Origin: Bradyrhizobium sp. 190
GTDB taxonomy: Bacteria; Pseudomonadota; Alphaproteobacteria; Rhizobiales; Xanthobacteraceae
Reading direction: 5' to 3'
Length of the DNA stretch: 48,033 nucleotides
Assembly (NCBI RefSeq): GCF_023073415.1
Contig: NZ_JADPJL010000028.1
Location: 1 to 48,033, forward strand
The notes below the pieces were generated by a model. That model was not told the DNA's origin and ran no database searches. It saw only the letters and a program-made list of their open reading frames with translations. Position 1 is the stretch's first letter, and each line of letters starts with the position of its first letter. Made by a program: the position numbers and the translations under genes. Positions 1-7,703 of this stretch are shown in pieces.

Positions 1-96
1 GTCATGCCGGGCTGCCTCGGCCTCGCCGCCGACCCAGCCGAGGTAGAAGCCGACCATCTGCCACATCGCGTCGAGGCCGAGGCAGCCCGGCATGAC
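1..96. repeat. 25-bp perfect inverted repeat at the window end (1-25 and 72-96)
   Basis: Positions 1-25 are the exact reverse complement of 72-96, separated by 46 bp. The repeat lies inside fabA, and the FabA protein sequence fails exactly where the left copy begins. A fold-back or chimeric contig end explains this better than biology. Confidence 0.85.
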
Positions 97-324
97 CGGG
101 TCGTTCTTGAAATGGCAGCCGAAAAACCACAGGTCCGGCTTCACATCGAGTTCGGCCCGAATCAGCCCCTTGCCGAACTCGCCGCCTTTCTCGGTAATTT
201 CCGTGATGCGGTCGAACATCAGCATCGGAGGCAGCGGCAGTTGCGCATTGCCGGGGCCGAACATTTCGCCGCGACCGCAGGCCAGCAAGTCCTCGTATTC
301 GTAACCGCTGCGCCGTTCCAGCAT
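1..324 (-). CDS. fabA: 3-hydroxyacyl-[ACP] dehydratase/isomerase FabA, C-terminus cut off by window edge
   Basis: FabA dehydrates 3-hydroxyacyl-ACP and isomerises trans-2- to cis-3-decenoyl-ACP, the branch point to unsaturated fatty acids in the cytosol. About 100 codons are readable from ATG at 324-322, preceded on the minus strand by a GAGAGG ribosome-binding site. The hot-dog fold active site is visible: His71 in FFGCHF and Asp85 in PGCLGLDAMWQ. The family normally continues FYLGW-(V/L)GGEG(R/K)GRALG. Here it reads FYLGWVGGE and then AEAARHD, which is not FabA sequence. The divergence coincides with a 25-bp inverted copy of positions 72-96, so the last eight or so codons are probably an assembly artefact. 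The gene diverges from irr, which is consistent with the Bradyrhizobium arrangement. Confidence 0.93.
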   Translation of the reverse strand, partial: MLERRSGYEYEDLLACGRGEMFGPGNAQLPLPPMLMFDRITEITEKGGEFGKGLIRAELDVKPDLWFFGCHFKNDPVMPGCLGLDAMWQMVGFYLGWVGGEAEAARHD

Positions 325-572
325 CGTGTCCAGCCTCTCTTAAATGTCCCGATAGAGCGCTTTTGAGCGAACCGGACCCGTTTCCCCACGGGAGAACACT
401 TGTTTCCCGCAAATAGGCGCTATTTGGGTGCTATCGGCATTAGCCTCTGCCGAAATCGCATATGTGGTCCGCGCGCTCTGTAACATAGGCATTGGGGCCC
501 GGCAAAGCACTGGAACGGGCTAAAACGTTCTGTTTGTACGCTGGTTCCTCTTTAACCTTGGGTGGGTTCTAG

Positions 573-590
573 TTGCGAAAAACTTGCATC
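573..590 (+). promoter_or_regulatory. Candidate Fur-type direct-repeat site in the irr promoter
   Basis: The 332-bp gap between fabA and irr is A+T-richer than its surroundings. It holds two imperfect hexamers in direct orientation, TTGCGA (573-578) and TTGCAT (584-589). From memory, the B. japonicum irr promoter carries a non-consensus Fur site built from imperfect hexamer direct repeats resembling TGCATC; the match here is by eye only. I see no other gene or RNA in the gap. Confidence 0.35.
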
Positions 591-656
591 TACCTGATTT
601 CCTTTTATATTGGGCAAGATTATTGCCAGAGTTAGAGCGTGGTGCCCGAAGTGGAA

Positions 657-1148
657 ATGAACGACCAAGCCTCACCCCTGAACGACGACGGTATCGATCC
701 GGCCGCCCGCGCCGCCGGACATCAGCCGGCGTTGACCGGCTGTCCCTGGCACGACGTCAACGAAATGCTGCAGGCCGCCGGTCTTAGGCCGACCCGCCAG
801 CGCATGGCGCTGGGCTGGCTATTGTTCGGCAAGGGCGCCCGCCATCTGACCGCGGAAATGCTGTACGAGGAAGCGACGCTGGCCAAGGTCCCGGTGTCGC
901 TGGCGACCGTCTACAATACGCTCAATCAGCTCACCGATGCGGGTCTCTTGCGCCAGGTCTCGGTCGACGGCACCAAGACCTATTTCGACACCAACGTCAC
1001 CGCGCACCACCACTTCTATCTCGAGAACAACCACGAGCTGGTCGACATTCCCGATCCGCATCTGGTGCTGTCGAAGATGCCGGACGTGCCGGAAGGCTAC
1101 GAAATCGCCCGCGTCGACATGGTCGTGCGCCTGCGCAAGAAGCGCTGA
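657..1148 (+). CDS. irr: Iron response regulator Irr (Fur superfamily)
   Basis: Irr is the global heme-responsive regulator of iron metabolism in Rhizobiales. It represses heme synthesis and iron storage genes under iron limitation and is degraded when heme binds. With ATG 657 the protein has 163 residues. The heme regulatory motif GCPWHD then falls at Cys29 and the second heme site His117-His118-His119 (TAHHHFYL) at the positions known from B. japonicum, which supports this start over the GTG at 639. The winged-helix region runs from about LRPTRQR (43) to TDAGLLRQV (101), and the C-terminus ends in basic RLRKKR. It is divergent from fabA, and the adjacent promoter gap may carry a Fur site. 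Identity is near certain. Confidence 0.97.
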   Translation: MNDQASPLNDDGIDPAARAAGHQPALTGCPWHDVNEMLQAAGLRPTRQRMALGWLLFGKGARHLTAEMLYEEATLAKVPVSLATVYNTLNQLTDAGLLRQVSVDGTKTYFDTNVTAHHHFYLENNHELVDIPDPHLVLSKMPDVPEGYEIARVDMVVRLRKKR

Positions 1149-1174
1149 TCTTCGCATAAAAAATTTGTGGATTC

Positions 1175-1261
1175 GTAGGGTGGGCAAAGGCGCGTTTGCG
1201 CCGTGCCCACCATTTTTGTTGTGCTCATAATGGTGGGCACGCTTCGCTTTGCCCACCCTAC
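1175..1261. repeat. Palindromic intergenic repeat, family A (GTAGGGTGGGCAAAG)
   Basis: Inverted arms GTAGGGTGGGCAAAG and CTTTGCCCACCCTAC bracket an inner pair, GTGCCCACCA/TGGTGGGCAC. The same unit recurs at 21988-22074. It lies between irr and the convergent SH3-domain gene, where the transcript could form a long hairpin. It looks like a REP/BIME-class element. Confidence 0.85.
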
Positions 1262-1292
1262 CAATTCAGCGGCGCTGCTCAGAGCGGAGAGC

Positions 1293-1817
1293 TCACTCCA
1301 CCTTCTCATCCGCGTAGACGCCCCACAGCCTTTGCTGCTCGATCCAGCCGTCAAAGCCATTGCCGATCACGCGGCACCAGCCATTGGCGCATTTCTTGAC
1401 CTGAGCGACGACGCCGACCTGCAGGCGGGCCGCAATCGCGCTGGTCGGATCGGGACGATCGTAGACCGACGCCAGTTCTTCCTTTTTCTTCATGGTGACG
1501 ACCGCAGTGCGCCGGCCGGACAGCAGGGAGTGATAGACCCAGCCCTCGGAGCCCTCGGAATCGCGCACGCGGCGCCAATTCTCGAACTCGGCGGTGATTT
1601 CGACCGGCAGGCCTGAACGGGTATAGATCCAGGCGACATCGTTATCCTTGGTCGGACCGGCCCGGACATTCACATGGTCGGATTTCAGGCTGACATATCG
1701 CGGCACCGGCAGGCCGCTCGTGGTGGCCGAATCTTTGGCCGAAAATCCAGTGCTGACCGATGCCAAAAGCCAGCACGCCGCCAGCACCGCCACCGAACAG
1801 AAACGCCCCAACGCCAT
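1293..1817 (-). CDS. Exported protein with two bacterial SH3 domains
   Basis: This 174-residue protein begins MALGRF, followed by a hydrophobic stretch (about 5-24) ending in a small-residue region typical of a Sec signal peptide. A GGAGA ribosome-binding site precedes ATG 1817; the longer in-frame start at 1910 adds an arginine-rich, unlikely leader. The mature part contains an SH3b repeat beginning RYVSLKSDHVNVRAGP (about 40-100), with RTKDND-like loops and a W-Y segment, then a second, divergent SH3-like segment ending GWIEQQRLWGVY. Such domains bind peptidoglycan or other cell-envelope ligands. No catalytic domain is present, so it may be a cell-wall targeting or periplasmic scaffold protein. 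It is convergent with irr. Confidence 0.85.
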   Translation of the reverse strand: MALGRFCSVAVLAACWLLASVSTGFSAKDSATTSGLPVPRYVSLKSDHVNVRAGPTKDNDVAWIYTRSGLPVEITAEFENWRRVRDSEGSEGWVYHSLLSGRRTAVVTMKKKEELASVYDRPDPTSAIAARLQVGVVAQVKKCANGWCRVIGNGFDGWIEQQRLWGVYADEKVE

Positions 1818-2164
1818 CAACCCGTCTCCTGCAGAGCCACCCGCAACTCGAATCTTTCGAGTTGAAACCGCCCGCTTACGCCCGAAAACCCCAGACCCCG
1901 TGCCCCGCAATGGTCGTGCCCGGATTTTCGACTTTCGAGGGGTTCTTGTCTTGGCCCGGCCTTCTGATAGAGAGGACGGAACGTCGAGAACAAGAACACC
2001 CGAATTTTCCGCTGAAAATCCGCGGCAAGTATTTGGGAACCCAAGGACTTACCTGAGGAAACGGCGGGACACCGGGACCGCGTGGCGTCAGCAGTGTCGA
2101 ACAACCGGGTTAATGAGGTCTGAACGGCGAGCTCCGGCGAGCCATTGCCTCATGAGAGCAGGAC
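1818..2164. other. Gene-free stretch (347 bp)
   Basis: The stretch separates the divergent SH3-domain gene and the hydroxyacid dehydrogenase. I see no convincing gene or RNA. An inverted pair GTTCTTGT (1942-1949) and ACAAGAAC (1990-1997) with a 40-bp spacer is the only notable symmetry. Both genes should have their promoters here. Confidence 0.4.
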
Positions 2165-3166
2165 ATGTCGGTTAAGAAAAAACCTCTCGTCGTCGTCACC
2201 CGCAAGCTGCCGGACTCGATCGAGACCCGGATGCGCGAACTGTTCGACGCGACGTTGAACCTCGACGACACACCGATGACGCCGGAACAGATCGCGGACG
2301 CGGTCCGCACCGCCGACGTGCTGGTGCCGACCGTCACCGACATGATCAGCGAGGCGATCCTCAAAGATCCCGACTGCAAGGTGCGCATGATCGCCAATTT
2401 CGGCAACGGCGTCGACAATATCGACGTCACGGCGGCGCATGCGCGCGGCATCACGGTGACCAACACGCCGAAAGTGCTGACCGAAGACACCGCCGACATG
2501 ACCATGGCGCTGATTCTTGCGGTGCCGCGGAGGCTGATCGAGGGCTCCACCATTCTGACCGAGGGCAAGAACTGGGAGGGATGGTCGCCGACCTGGATGC
2601 TCGGCCACCGAATCGGCGGCAAGCGGCTCGGCATCGTCGGCATGGGCCGTATCGGCCAAGCCGTGGCCCGCCGGGCGCGCGCCTTCGGGCTGCAGATCCA
2701 CTACCACAACCGACGTCCGGTGGCGCCGCGCATCGCTGAAGAACTGGGCGCGACCTATTGGGAAAGCCTCGACCAGATGCTGGCGCGGATGGACATCATC
2801 TCGGTGAACTGTCCGCATACGCCGGCGACCTACCATCTGCTGTCGGCGCGGCGGCTGAAGCTGATCCGAAAAGACGCCTATATCGTCAACACCGCGCGCG
2901 GTGGGGTGATCGACGAGGACACGCTGATCAAGCTGATCGAAGCCGGCGACATCGGCGGCGCCGGTCTCGACGTCTACGAGCACGAGCCCGCGGTCAATCC
3001 GAAACTGGTGCGGCTGGCCAAGGCCGGCAAGGTGACGCTGCTGCCGCATATGGGCTCGGCGACCATCGAAGGCCGTGTCGAGATGGGCGAGAAGGTAATT
3101 ATCAACATCCGGACCTTCCTCGACAACCACAAGCCGCCGGACCGCGTGCTGCCCAGCATGCTGTAG
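2165..3166 (+). CDS. D-isomer-specific 2-hydroxyacid dehydrogenase (glyoxylate/hydroxypyruvate reductase type)
   Basis: The 333-residue cytosolic NAD(P)H-dependent enzyme interconverts 2-oxoacids and D-2-hydroxyacids, probably reducing glyoxylate or hydroxypyruvate. The Rossmann motif GIVGMGRIGQA lies near 156-166. The catalytic triad of the family is visible: Arg245 in NTARGG, Glu274 in YEHEP and His295 in LLPHMGSAT. Substrate-side motif NFGNGVDNID is near 78-87. An AGAGCAGGA sequence precedes ATG 2165. The gene stands alone and ends at a large palindromic repeat facing a convergent LysR gene. Exact substrate is not readable from sequence; formate, phosphoglycerate and lactate dehydrogenases are relatives but fit the motifs less well. 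Confidence 0.9.
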   Translation: MSVKKKPLVVVTRKLPDSIETRMRELFDATLNLDDTPMTPEQIADAVRTADVLVPTVTDMISEAILKDPDCKVRMIANFGNGVDNIDVTAAHARGITVTNTPKVLTEDTADMTMALILAVPRRLIEGSTILTEGKNWEGWSPTWMLGHRIGGKRLGIVGMGRIGQAVARRARAFGLQIHYHNRRPVAPRIAEELGATYWESLDQMLARMDIISVNCPHTPATYHLLSARRLKLIRKDAYIVNTARGGVIDEDTLIKLIEAGDIGGAGLDVYEHEPAVNPKLVRLAKAGKVTLLPHMGSATIEGRVEMGEKVIINIRTFLDNHKPPDRVLPSML

Positions 3167-3168
3167 GG

Positions 3169-3289
3169 GTCGTCCCGGCGAACGCCGGGACCCATACGCC
3201 GCGGCGGTTGTAGGTTACAGAAGGTATCGGATGCCTGTGCCAAACCGAGGAGCCGCGGCGTATGGGTCCCGGCTCAAGGCCGGGACGAC
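3169..3289. repeat. Palindromic intergenic repeat, family B
   Basis: The left arm 3169-3205 (GTCGTCCCGGCG..GGGACCCATACGCCGCGGC) is mirrored by 3252-3289, with a spacer of about 46 bp. It fills most of the gap between two convergent genes and could act as a bidirectional terminator. Confidence 0.85.
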
Positions 3290-3307
3290 GATGGATTGGT
3301 TGCGCGG

Positions 3308-4228
3308 CTACGGTTTATTGCTCTTCCGCCGCTCCCGCTTGCGCCATTCCGCGACGAAGGCGACGAACGCGGCAAGCGCCGGCGGCGGCTGGCGACGGCT
3401 CGGGTAATACAGAAACGGTCCCGGAAACGGCGCGCACCAATCGTCGAGCACGCTGACCAGCGCACCCGATTTGATGCCGTAGCGAACGTAACCCTCGAAC
3501 GTCATCCAGAAGCCGACGCCGTCATGCACGGCGCGCAACGCCAGGCCGAGATAGGTCGCAATCAATTTCGGCGGCGGTGAGACCTTCACGACGCGGCCCG
3601 CCTTCTCGAATTCCCAATCCAGCATCGCGCCGCTGCCGAAGCGGGTGCGGATGCAGGAATGCTCCAGCAGGTCCTTCGGATGCTTCGGGCTTCCGTACCG
3701 CGCCACATATTCGCGCGAGGCCACCACCGCGTAGCGCTGCGGCGCACCGAGCGAGACCGCGATCATGTCCTGCGCCAGATGCTCGCCATAGCGCACGCCG
3801 GCGTCAAAACCACCGGCCACGATATCGACGAACGAGCTCTCGCCGACGATCTCCAGATCGATCTTGGGATAGGCTGCAAGAAACGGGGCGACCATCGGCG
3901 CCAGCACCAGATCGATCGCCGGCGGTGGCGCATTGATGCGCAGGCGCCCCGACGGAACGGCTCGCAAGCCGCGCACCTGATCGAGCGCCGCGCCGACATC
4001 CGACATGGCAGGGCCGACACGGGCCAGCAACAATTCGCCGGCTTCGGTGAGGGCTACGCTGCGCGTGGTGCGGTTCATCAGGCGGACGCCGAGCCGCTCC
4101 TCCATGTCGCGCAGCCGCTGGCTGAGGCTCGAAACGGAGACGCCCTGCTCTGTCGCGGCGCGACGGAAATTCCGGGTGCGCGCCACGGCGACGAACGCAT
4201 CGAGGTCGCGGAGGTCGAAATTCTTCAT
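3308..4228 (-). CDS. LysR-family transcriptional regulator
   Basis: This 306-residue regulator has the typical N-terminal helix-turn-helix (about 5-63: FDLRDLDAFVAVARTRNFRRAA, then SSLSQRLRDMEERLGVRL with NRTTRSVALTEAG). A type 2 periplasmic-binding-like effector domain follows (about 90-295). It belongs to the subgroup whose members often control adjacent oxidoreductases. It is divergent from an aldo/keto reductase, the classical arrangement for a LysR regulator and its target. A 20-bp palindrome, TTGTTC-N8-GAACAA, overlaps its start codon and is a good candidate operator for autorepression and for control of the neighbour. The effector is unknown. Confidence 0.92.
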   Translation of the reverse strand: MKNFDLRDLDAFVAVARTRNFRRAATEQGVSVSSLSQRLRDMEERLGVRLMNRTTRSVALTEAGELLLARVGPAMSDVGAALDQVRGLRAVPSGRLRINAPPPAIDLVLAPMVAPFLAAYPKIDLEIVGESSFVDIVAGGFDAGVRYGEHLAQDMIAVSLGAPQRYAVVASREYVARYGSPKHPKDLLEHSCIRTRFGSGAMLDWEFEKAGRVVKVSPPPKLIATYLGLALRAVHDGVGFWMTFEGYVRYGIKSGALVSVLDDWCAPFPGPFLYYPSRRQPPPALAAFVAFVAEWRKRERRKSNKP

Positions 4229-4247
4229 TGTTCGATATACTGAACAA
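4228..4247. promoter_or_regulatory. Candidate LysR operator, TTGTTC-N8-GAACAA
   Basis: Perfect 6-bp arms (4228-4233 and 4242-4247) contain a T-N11-A core, as in LysR-type boxes. The site begins at the first base of the regulator start codon and lies about 100 bp upstream of the aldo/keto reductase. Confidence 0.5.
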
Positions 4248-4347
4248 GCTATTTATGATTGTCCAGCTTATCGCTTCAGCTGGGAGGGTTCATATCAGCC
4301 TCGTCATCACGGCGCGTAACGCCCCACCGATTTCGAGGAGAACCATC

Positions 4348-5351
4348 ATGGAAAAACGCAAACTCGGCACTACCGGCCCAACCGTCTCGGCCATCGGCCT
4401 CGGCTGCATGGGCATGTCGGATTTCTACGGCCCGGCCGACCGCAGCGAGAGCATCGCCACCGTCCACGCCGCGCTCGATGCCGGCATCACCCTGCTCGAC
4501 ACCGGCGATTTCTACGGCATGGGCCACAATGAGATGCTGATCCGCGAAGCGCTCGCCGGGCGCAACCGCGACAATCTGCAGATCAGCGTGAAGTTCGGCG
4601 CGCTCCGCGATCCCAACAAGGGCTTTCTCGGCTATGACAGCCGCCCAGCCGCGATCAGGAATTTTGTCGCCTATTCGCTGCAGCGGCTCGGCGTCGACAC
4701 CATCGACATCTATCGGCCCGCACGGCTTGATCCGGATGTACCGATCGAGGAAACCGTCGGCGCAATGGCCGACATGGTGAAGGCCGGCTGGATCAGGCAT
4801 ATCGGCCTTTCCGAAGTCGGCTCCGACACCATTCGTCGGGCGCACGCCGTGCATCCGATCGTCGACCTGCAGATCGAATATTCGCTGCTCGCACGCGGCA
4901 TCGAGAACGACATCCTGAAAACCTGCCGCGAGCTCGGTATCGGCATCACCGCCTATGGCGTGCTGGCGCGCGGCCTGATCAGCGGTCACTGGACCAAGGA
5001 TCGTTCCGGCGCGCAGGATTTTCGCAGCCTAAGCCCACGCTTCAGGGCGCCAATCTCGACGCCAATCTGATGCTGGCGAACTCGTTGCAGCGGATTGCCG
5101 ACGATGTCGGCGCTTCGTCAGCGCAGGTCGCCATCGCCTGGGTCGCAGCGCAGGGCAGCGATATCGTGCCGCTGGTCGGCGCGCGCCGCCGCGACCGTCT
5201 CGCCGAAGCGCTGGGTTCACTCGAGGTGGAGCTGACGCCGGCTCATCTGGCCGCACTTGCCGAAGCGTTCCCGCCGGGCGTGGCCGCGGGCGCGCGCTAC
5301 CCCGAGGCGCAGCTCGCGCATATGGACAGCGAGAAGCGCGTCGGAGCGTGA
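4348..5351 (+). pseudogene. Aldo/keto reductase, interrupted by a single-base frameshift
   Basis: ATG 4348 follows a GAGGAG ribosome-binding site. The first frame encodes a typical aldo/keto reductase barrel: MEKRKLGTTGPTVSAIGLGC, then Asp-Tyr in LLDTGDFYGMG, the catalytic Lys in ISVKFG, and the NADPH-site segment GITAYGVLARGLISG. It stops at 5070 after RFRAPISTPI. The +1-shifted frame continues the family sequence at once (ANLMLANSL..VAIAWVAAQGSDIVPLVGARR) to 5351. One extra base near 5041-5044 (TTCAGGGCG read as TTCCAGGGCG) would restore about 333 residues. The tetrad His is absent: the segment reads IYRPARLDP, a variant I recall as common in this subfamily. The frameshift may be a recent mutation or a sequencing error. 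Confidence 0.88.
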
Positions 5352-5387
5352 GGCGGTCGGGGCCTAACCGACGCTGGCTCGGGGACA

Positions 5388-6191
5388 CTACGCCGCGTAG
5401 CCGCTCAAATCAGTGATCGTGGGCGTATCGCCGTTGAGCGGATTGGCCGGATCGCGCGCGTAGCGCAAGGTTTCGAACCGCATCGCGCGCGCGTCCACCA
5501 TCACGAGCCGGCCGACCAGACTCTCGCCAAAACCGACGATCTCGCGGATCGCCTCCAGCGCCATCATCGAGCCCAGCATGCCCGCCAGCGCGCCCATGAC
5601 GCCGGCCTCCGCGCAGGCCGGCACGGTGCCGGGCGGCGGCGGCTCGGGAAACAGGCAGCGATAGGTCGGATTGAACTCGCCCTGCTCGTTGCGCTCATGG
5701 GCACGGATCGTGGTCAGCGATCCGTCGAACATCCCCAGCGCCGCCGTGATCAGCGGCTTGCCAGCAAAGAAGCAGGCGTCGGACACCAGATAGCGCGTTT
5801 CGAAATTGTCGGAGCCGTCGAGCACGAGATCGTAGCCGCCGATCAGCGACATCACATTCTTTGCATCGAGACGCACCGCATGCGCCTCGAAGTGAACATG
5901 CGGATTGAGGGCGTGAATCACTTCGGCGGCGCTGTCGACCTTGCGCCGTCCGATGTCGGGCGTGGTGTGGATGATCTGCCGCTGCAGGTTGGACAGCGAG
6001 ACGATGTCGTCATCAACCGCGCCGAGCGTGCCGACGCCGGCGGCCGCCAGATACATCAGGACCGGCGCGCCGAGACCGCCGGCGCCGATCACCAGCACGG
6101 ACGCCTCCTTCAGCGCGGCCTGCCCCGGGCCGCCGACTTCGCGCAGCACGATATGGCGGGCGTAGCGTTCGAGTTCGTCGGCCGTCAGCAT
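5388..6191 (-). CDS. moeB: HesA/MoeB/ThiF-family adenylyltransferase, probably MoeB
   Basis: E1-like enzymes of this family adenylate the C-terminal Gly-Gly of MoaD or ThiS, for molybdopterin or thiamine biosynthesis. This 267-residue protein has the ATP-binding motif VLVIGAGGLGAP (about 33-44), the Arg finger region LSNLQRQI, and Asp in VLDGSDNFETRY (about 124-135). The crossover-loop cysteine is in TVPACAEAGVMG. Unlike E. coli MoeB it lacks both CxxC zinc pairs: only YRC remains at the first site and the C-terminus ends in DLSGYAA. No rhodanese domain is fused. No moaD or thiS neighbour is present, so the MoeB-versus-ThiF partner is inferred. Confidence 0.85.
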   Translation of the reverse strand: MLTADELERYARHIVLREVGGPGQAALKEASVLVIGAGGLGAPVLMYLAAAGVGTLGAVDDDIVSLSNLQRQIIHTTPDIGRRKVDSAAEVIHALNPHVHFEAHAVRLDAKNVMSLIGGYDLVLDGSDNFETRYLVSDACFFAGKPLITAALGMFDGSLTTIRAHERNEQGEFNPTYRCLFPEPPPPGTVPACAEAGVMGALAGMLGSMMALEAIREIVGFGESLVGRLVMVDARAMRFETLRYARDPANPLNGDTPTITDLSGYAA

Positions 6192-6316
6192 GGTCGCACT
6201 ACCTCAATCAATCCCCTGAACCAGGGCGCGGTTGTTGCCGACTAAGCAGATGTGCTTAATTGGCGGGACGTCAATGAGCGCTCCCTATTCCACTCCGGCA
6301 TTCTCCTGGATTTGTC

Positions 6317-7690
6317 ATGAGATCGGTGCTTTCGGCAACATTGATGATGGCGGCCTGGGTTTTTGCGGCCTCGCACGCACAGGCGCAGATGACGCCGCCC
6401 TCCACGGCCGGCGCCAAGGTGAAACCGGTGACAACGGTGCCGATCCGTCCCGCGCTGCAGAAGCCAGAGGACACGGCCAAGGCGTTGGGGCAGGCCGAGC
6501 GGCTGGCGCTGCAGTCGGACCTTGCCTGGGTCGGGCAGTACAACGGCGCCATCACGGGCGACGTCAGCGAGCGCATGGTCAATGCGATCAAGGAATTCCA
6601 GAAATCCCGCGGGGCCAAGCAGACCGGCGTGCTCAATTCGCAGGAGCGCGGCACCTTGGCCGACACCGCCAAGAAAAAGCAGGAGAGTGTCGGCTGGAAA
6701 ATCGTCACCGATCCCCTCACCGGCGTGCGGCTGGGGATCCCCACCAAACTGGTGCCGCAGCAAGCCAGCGACGCCAACGGCACCAAATGGACTTCGCCAA
6801 CCGGCACGATCCAGATTCAACTGGCGCGGCGCAAGGAAGCCGGTGCCGTCACGGCAAAGCTGGCCGAGCGCGAAAAGAAAGAGCCGGGGCGCAACATCGA
6901 CTACACCGTGGTCAAGCCGGACTTTTTCGTGCTGTCCGGCCTGCAGGGCCTGAAGAAATTTTACCTGCGCGGTACGTTCAAGGGCGACGAAGTCCGCATC
7001 CTCACCATCCTCTACGATCAGGCGACCGAGAATACCGTGGAACCGATCGTGATCGCGATGTCGAGCGCGTTCAATGCGTTTCCGGCGGCGGCGCAAACGG
7101 CGGGACCTCCGCCGCGCAAGACCGTGGAATACGGCACCGGCGTCGTCGTCAGTGACGATGGCGCGATCATCACCGACCGCCAGATCACCGACGGCTGCCT
7201 GATGGTCGCCATCGCTGGCTTTGGCAATGCCGATCGCGTCGCCGAGGACAAGGCGCACGATCTCGCGCTGCTGCGCATCTATGGCGCACGCGGACTGAAA
7301 GCGCTCAATCTCGCCAACGCCGCCACCAAGACGGCGCTCGACCTCACCGGCATTGCCGATCCGCAGAACCAGGGCGGCGGCGCCGTGGTGACCAGCGCCA
7401 AGGGTTCCGTGGCCCAGCTTGGCAGCGGCAGCGATATCGCGCTGACGCCCGCGCCGGCGCTCGGCTTTTCCGGCGCACCCGCGCTTGACGGCGACGGCAG
7501 GTTTGCCGGCATCGCGTTGCTGAAGCCGATTCAGGTAGCGGGGCCTACCAATGGCGTCCCCGCGGCGCAGGCGGTGCTGGTGACCGCCGAAACTCTGCGG
7601 GGCTTCCTCAAGGCCAATGGCGTGAATGTGGCAGGTGAATCGACCGACGCGAAGGCGTCCGTGGTTCGTGTGATCTGCGTAAGGAAGTAA
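6317..7690 (+). CDS. Exported trypsin-like protease homologue with peptidoglycan-binding-like region; catalytic His replaced by Gln
   Basis: This 457-residue protein starts with a Sec signal peptide (about 1-24, ending SHAQAQ). Residues about 50-115 resemble a peptidoglycan-binding_1 domain (YNGAITGDVSERMVNAIKEFQ). Residues about 270-450 follow the trypsin/HtrA fold: GTGVVVSDDGAIITD, an Asp at 315 in KAHDLALLR, and a Ser at 385 in GFSGAPAL where proteases have GDSGGP. The catalytic His, expected in the TNRHV-like motif, is Gln289 (TDRQITDGC). It is therefore probably a non-proteolytic, periplasmic binding or scaffold protein. It stands alone, divergent from moeB, and ends at a palindromic repeat. 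Confidence 0.78.
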   Translation: MRSVLSATLMMAAWVFAASHAQAQMTPPSTAGAKVKPVTTVPIRPALQKPEDTAKALGQAERLALQSDLAWVGQYNGAITGDVSERMVNAIKEFQKSRGAKQTGVLNSQERGTLADTAKKKQESVGWKIVTDPLTGVRLGIPTKLVPQQASDANGTKWTSPTGTIQIQLARRKEAGAVTAKLAEREKKEPGRNIDYTVVKPDFFVLSGLQGLKKFYLRGTFKGDEVRILTILYDQATENTVEPIVIAMSSAFNAFPAAAQTAGPPPRKTVEYGTGVVVSDDGAIITDRQITDGCLMVAIAGFGNADRVAEDKAHDLALLRIYGARGLKALNLANAATKTALDLTGIADPQNQGGGAVVTSAKGSVAQLGSGSDIALTPAPALGFSGAPALDGDGRFAGIALLKPIQVAGPTNGVPAAQAVLVTAETLRGFLKANGVNVAGESTDAKASVVRVICVRK

Positions 7691-7703
7691 GGCCACGGCC
7701 GTC

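Noticed and set aside
639..656. GTG start for irr at 639
   Set aside because: ATG 657 puts Cys29 and His117-119 at the numbers known for B. japonicum Irr.
1942..1997. GTTCTTGT/ACAAGAAC inverted pair
   Set aside because: Eight-bp arms 40 bp apart in a G+C-rich gap can arise by chance; no supporting context.
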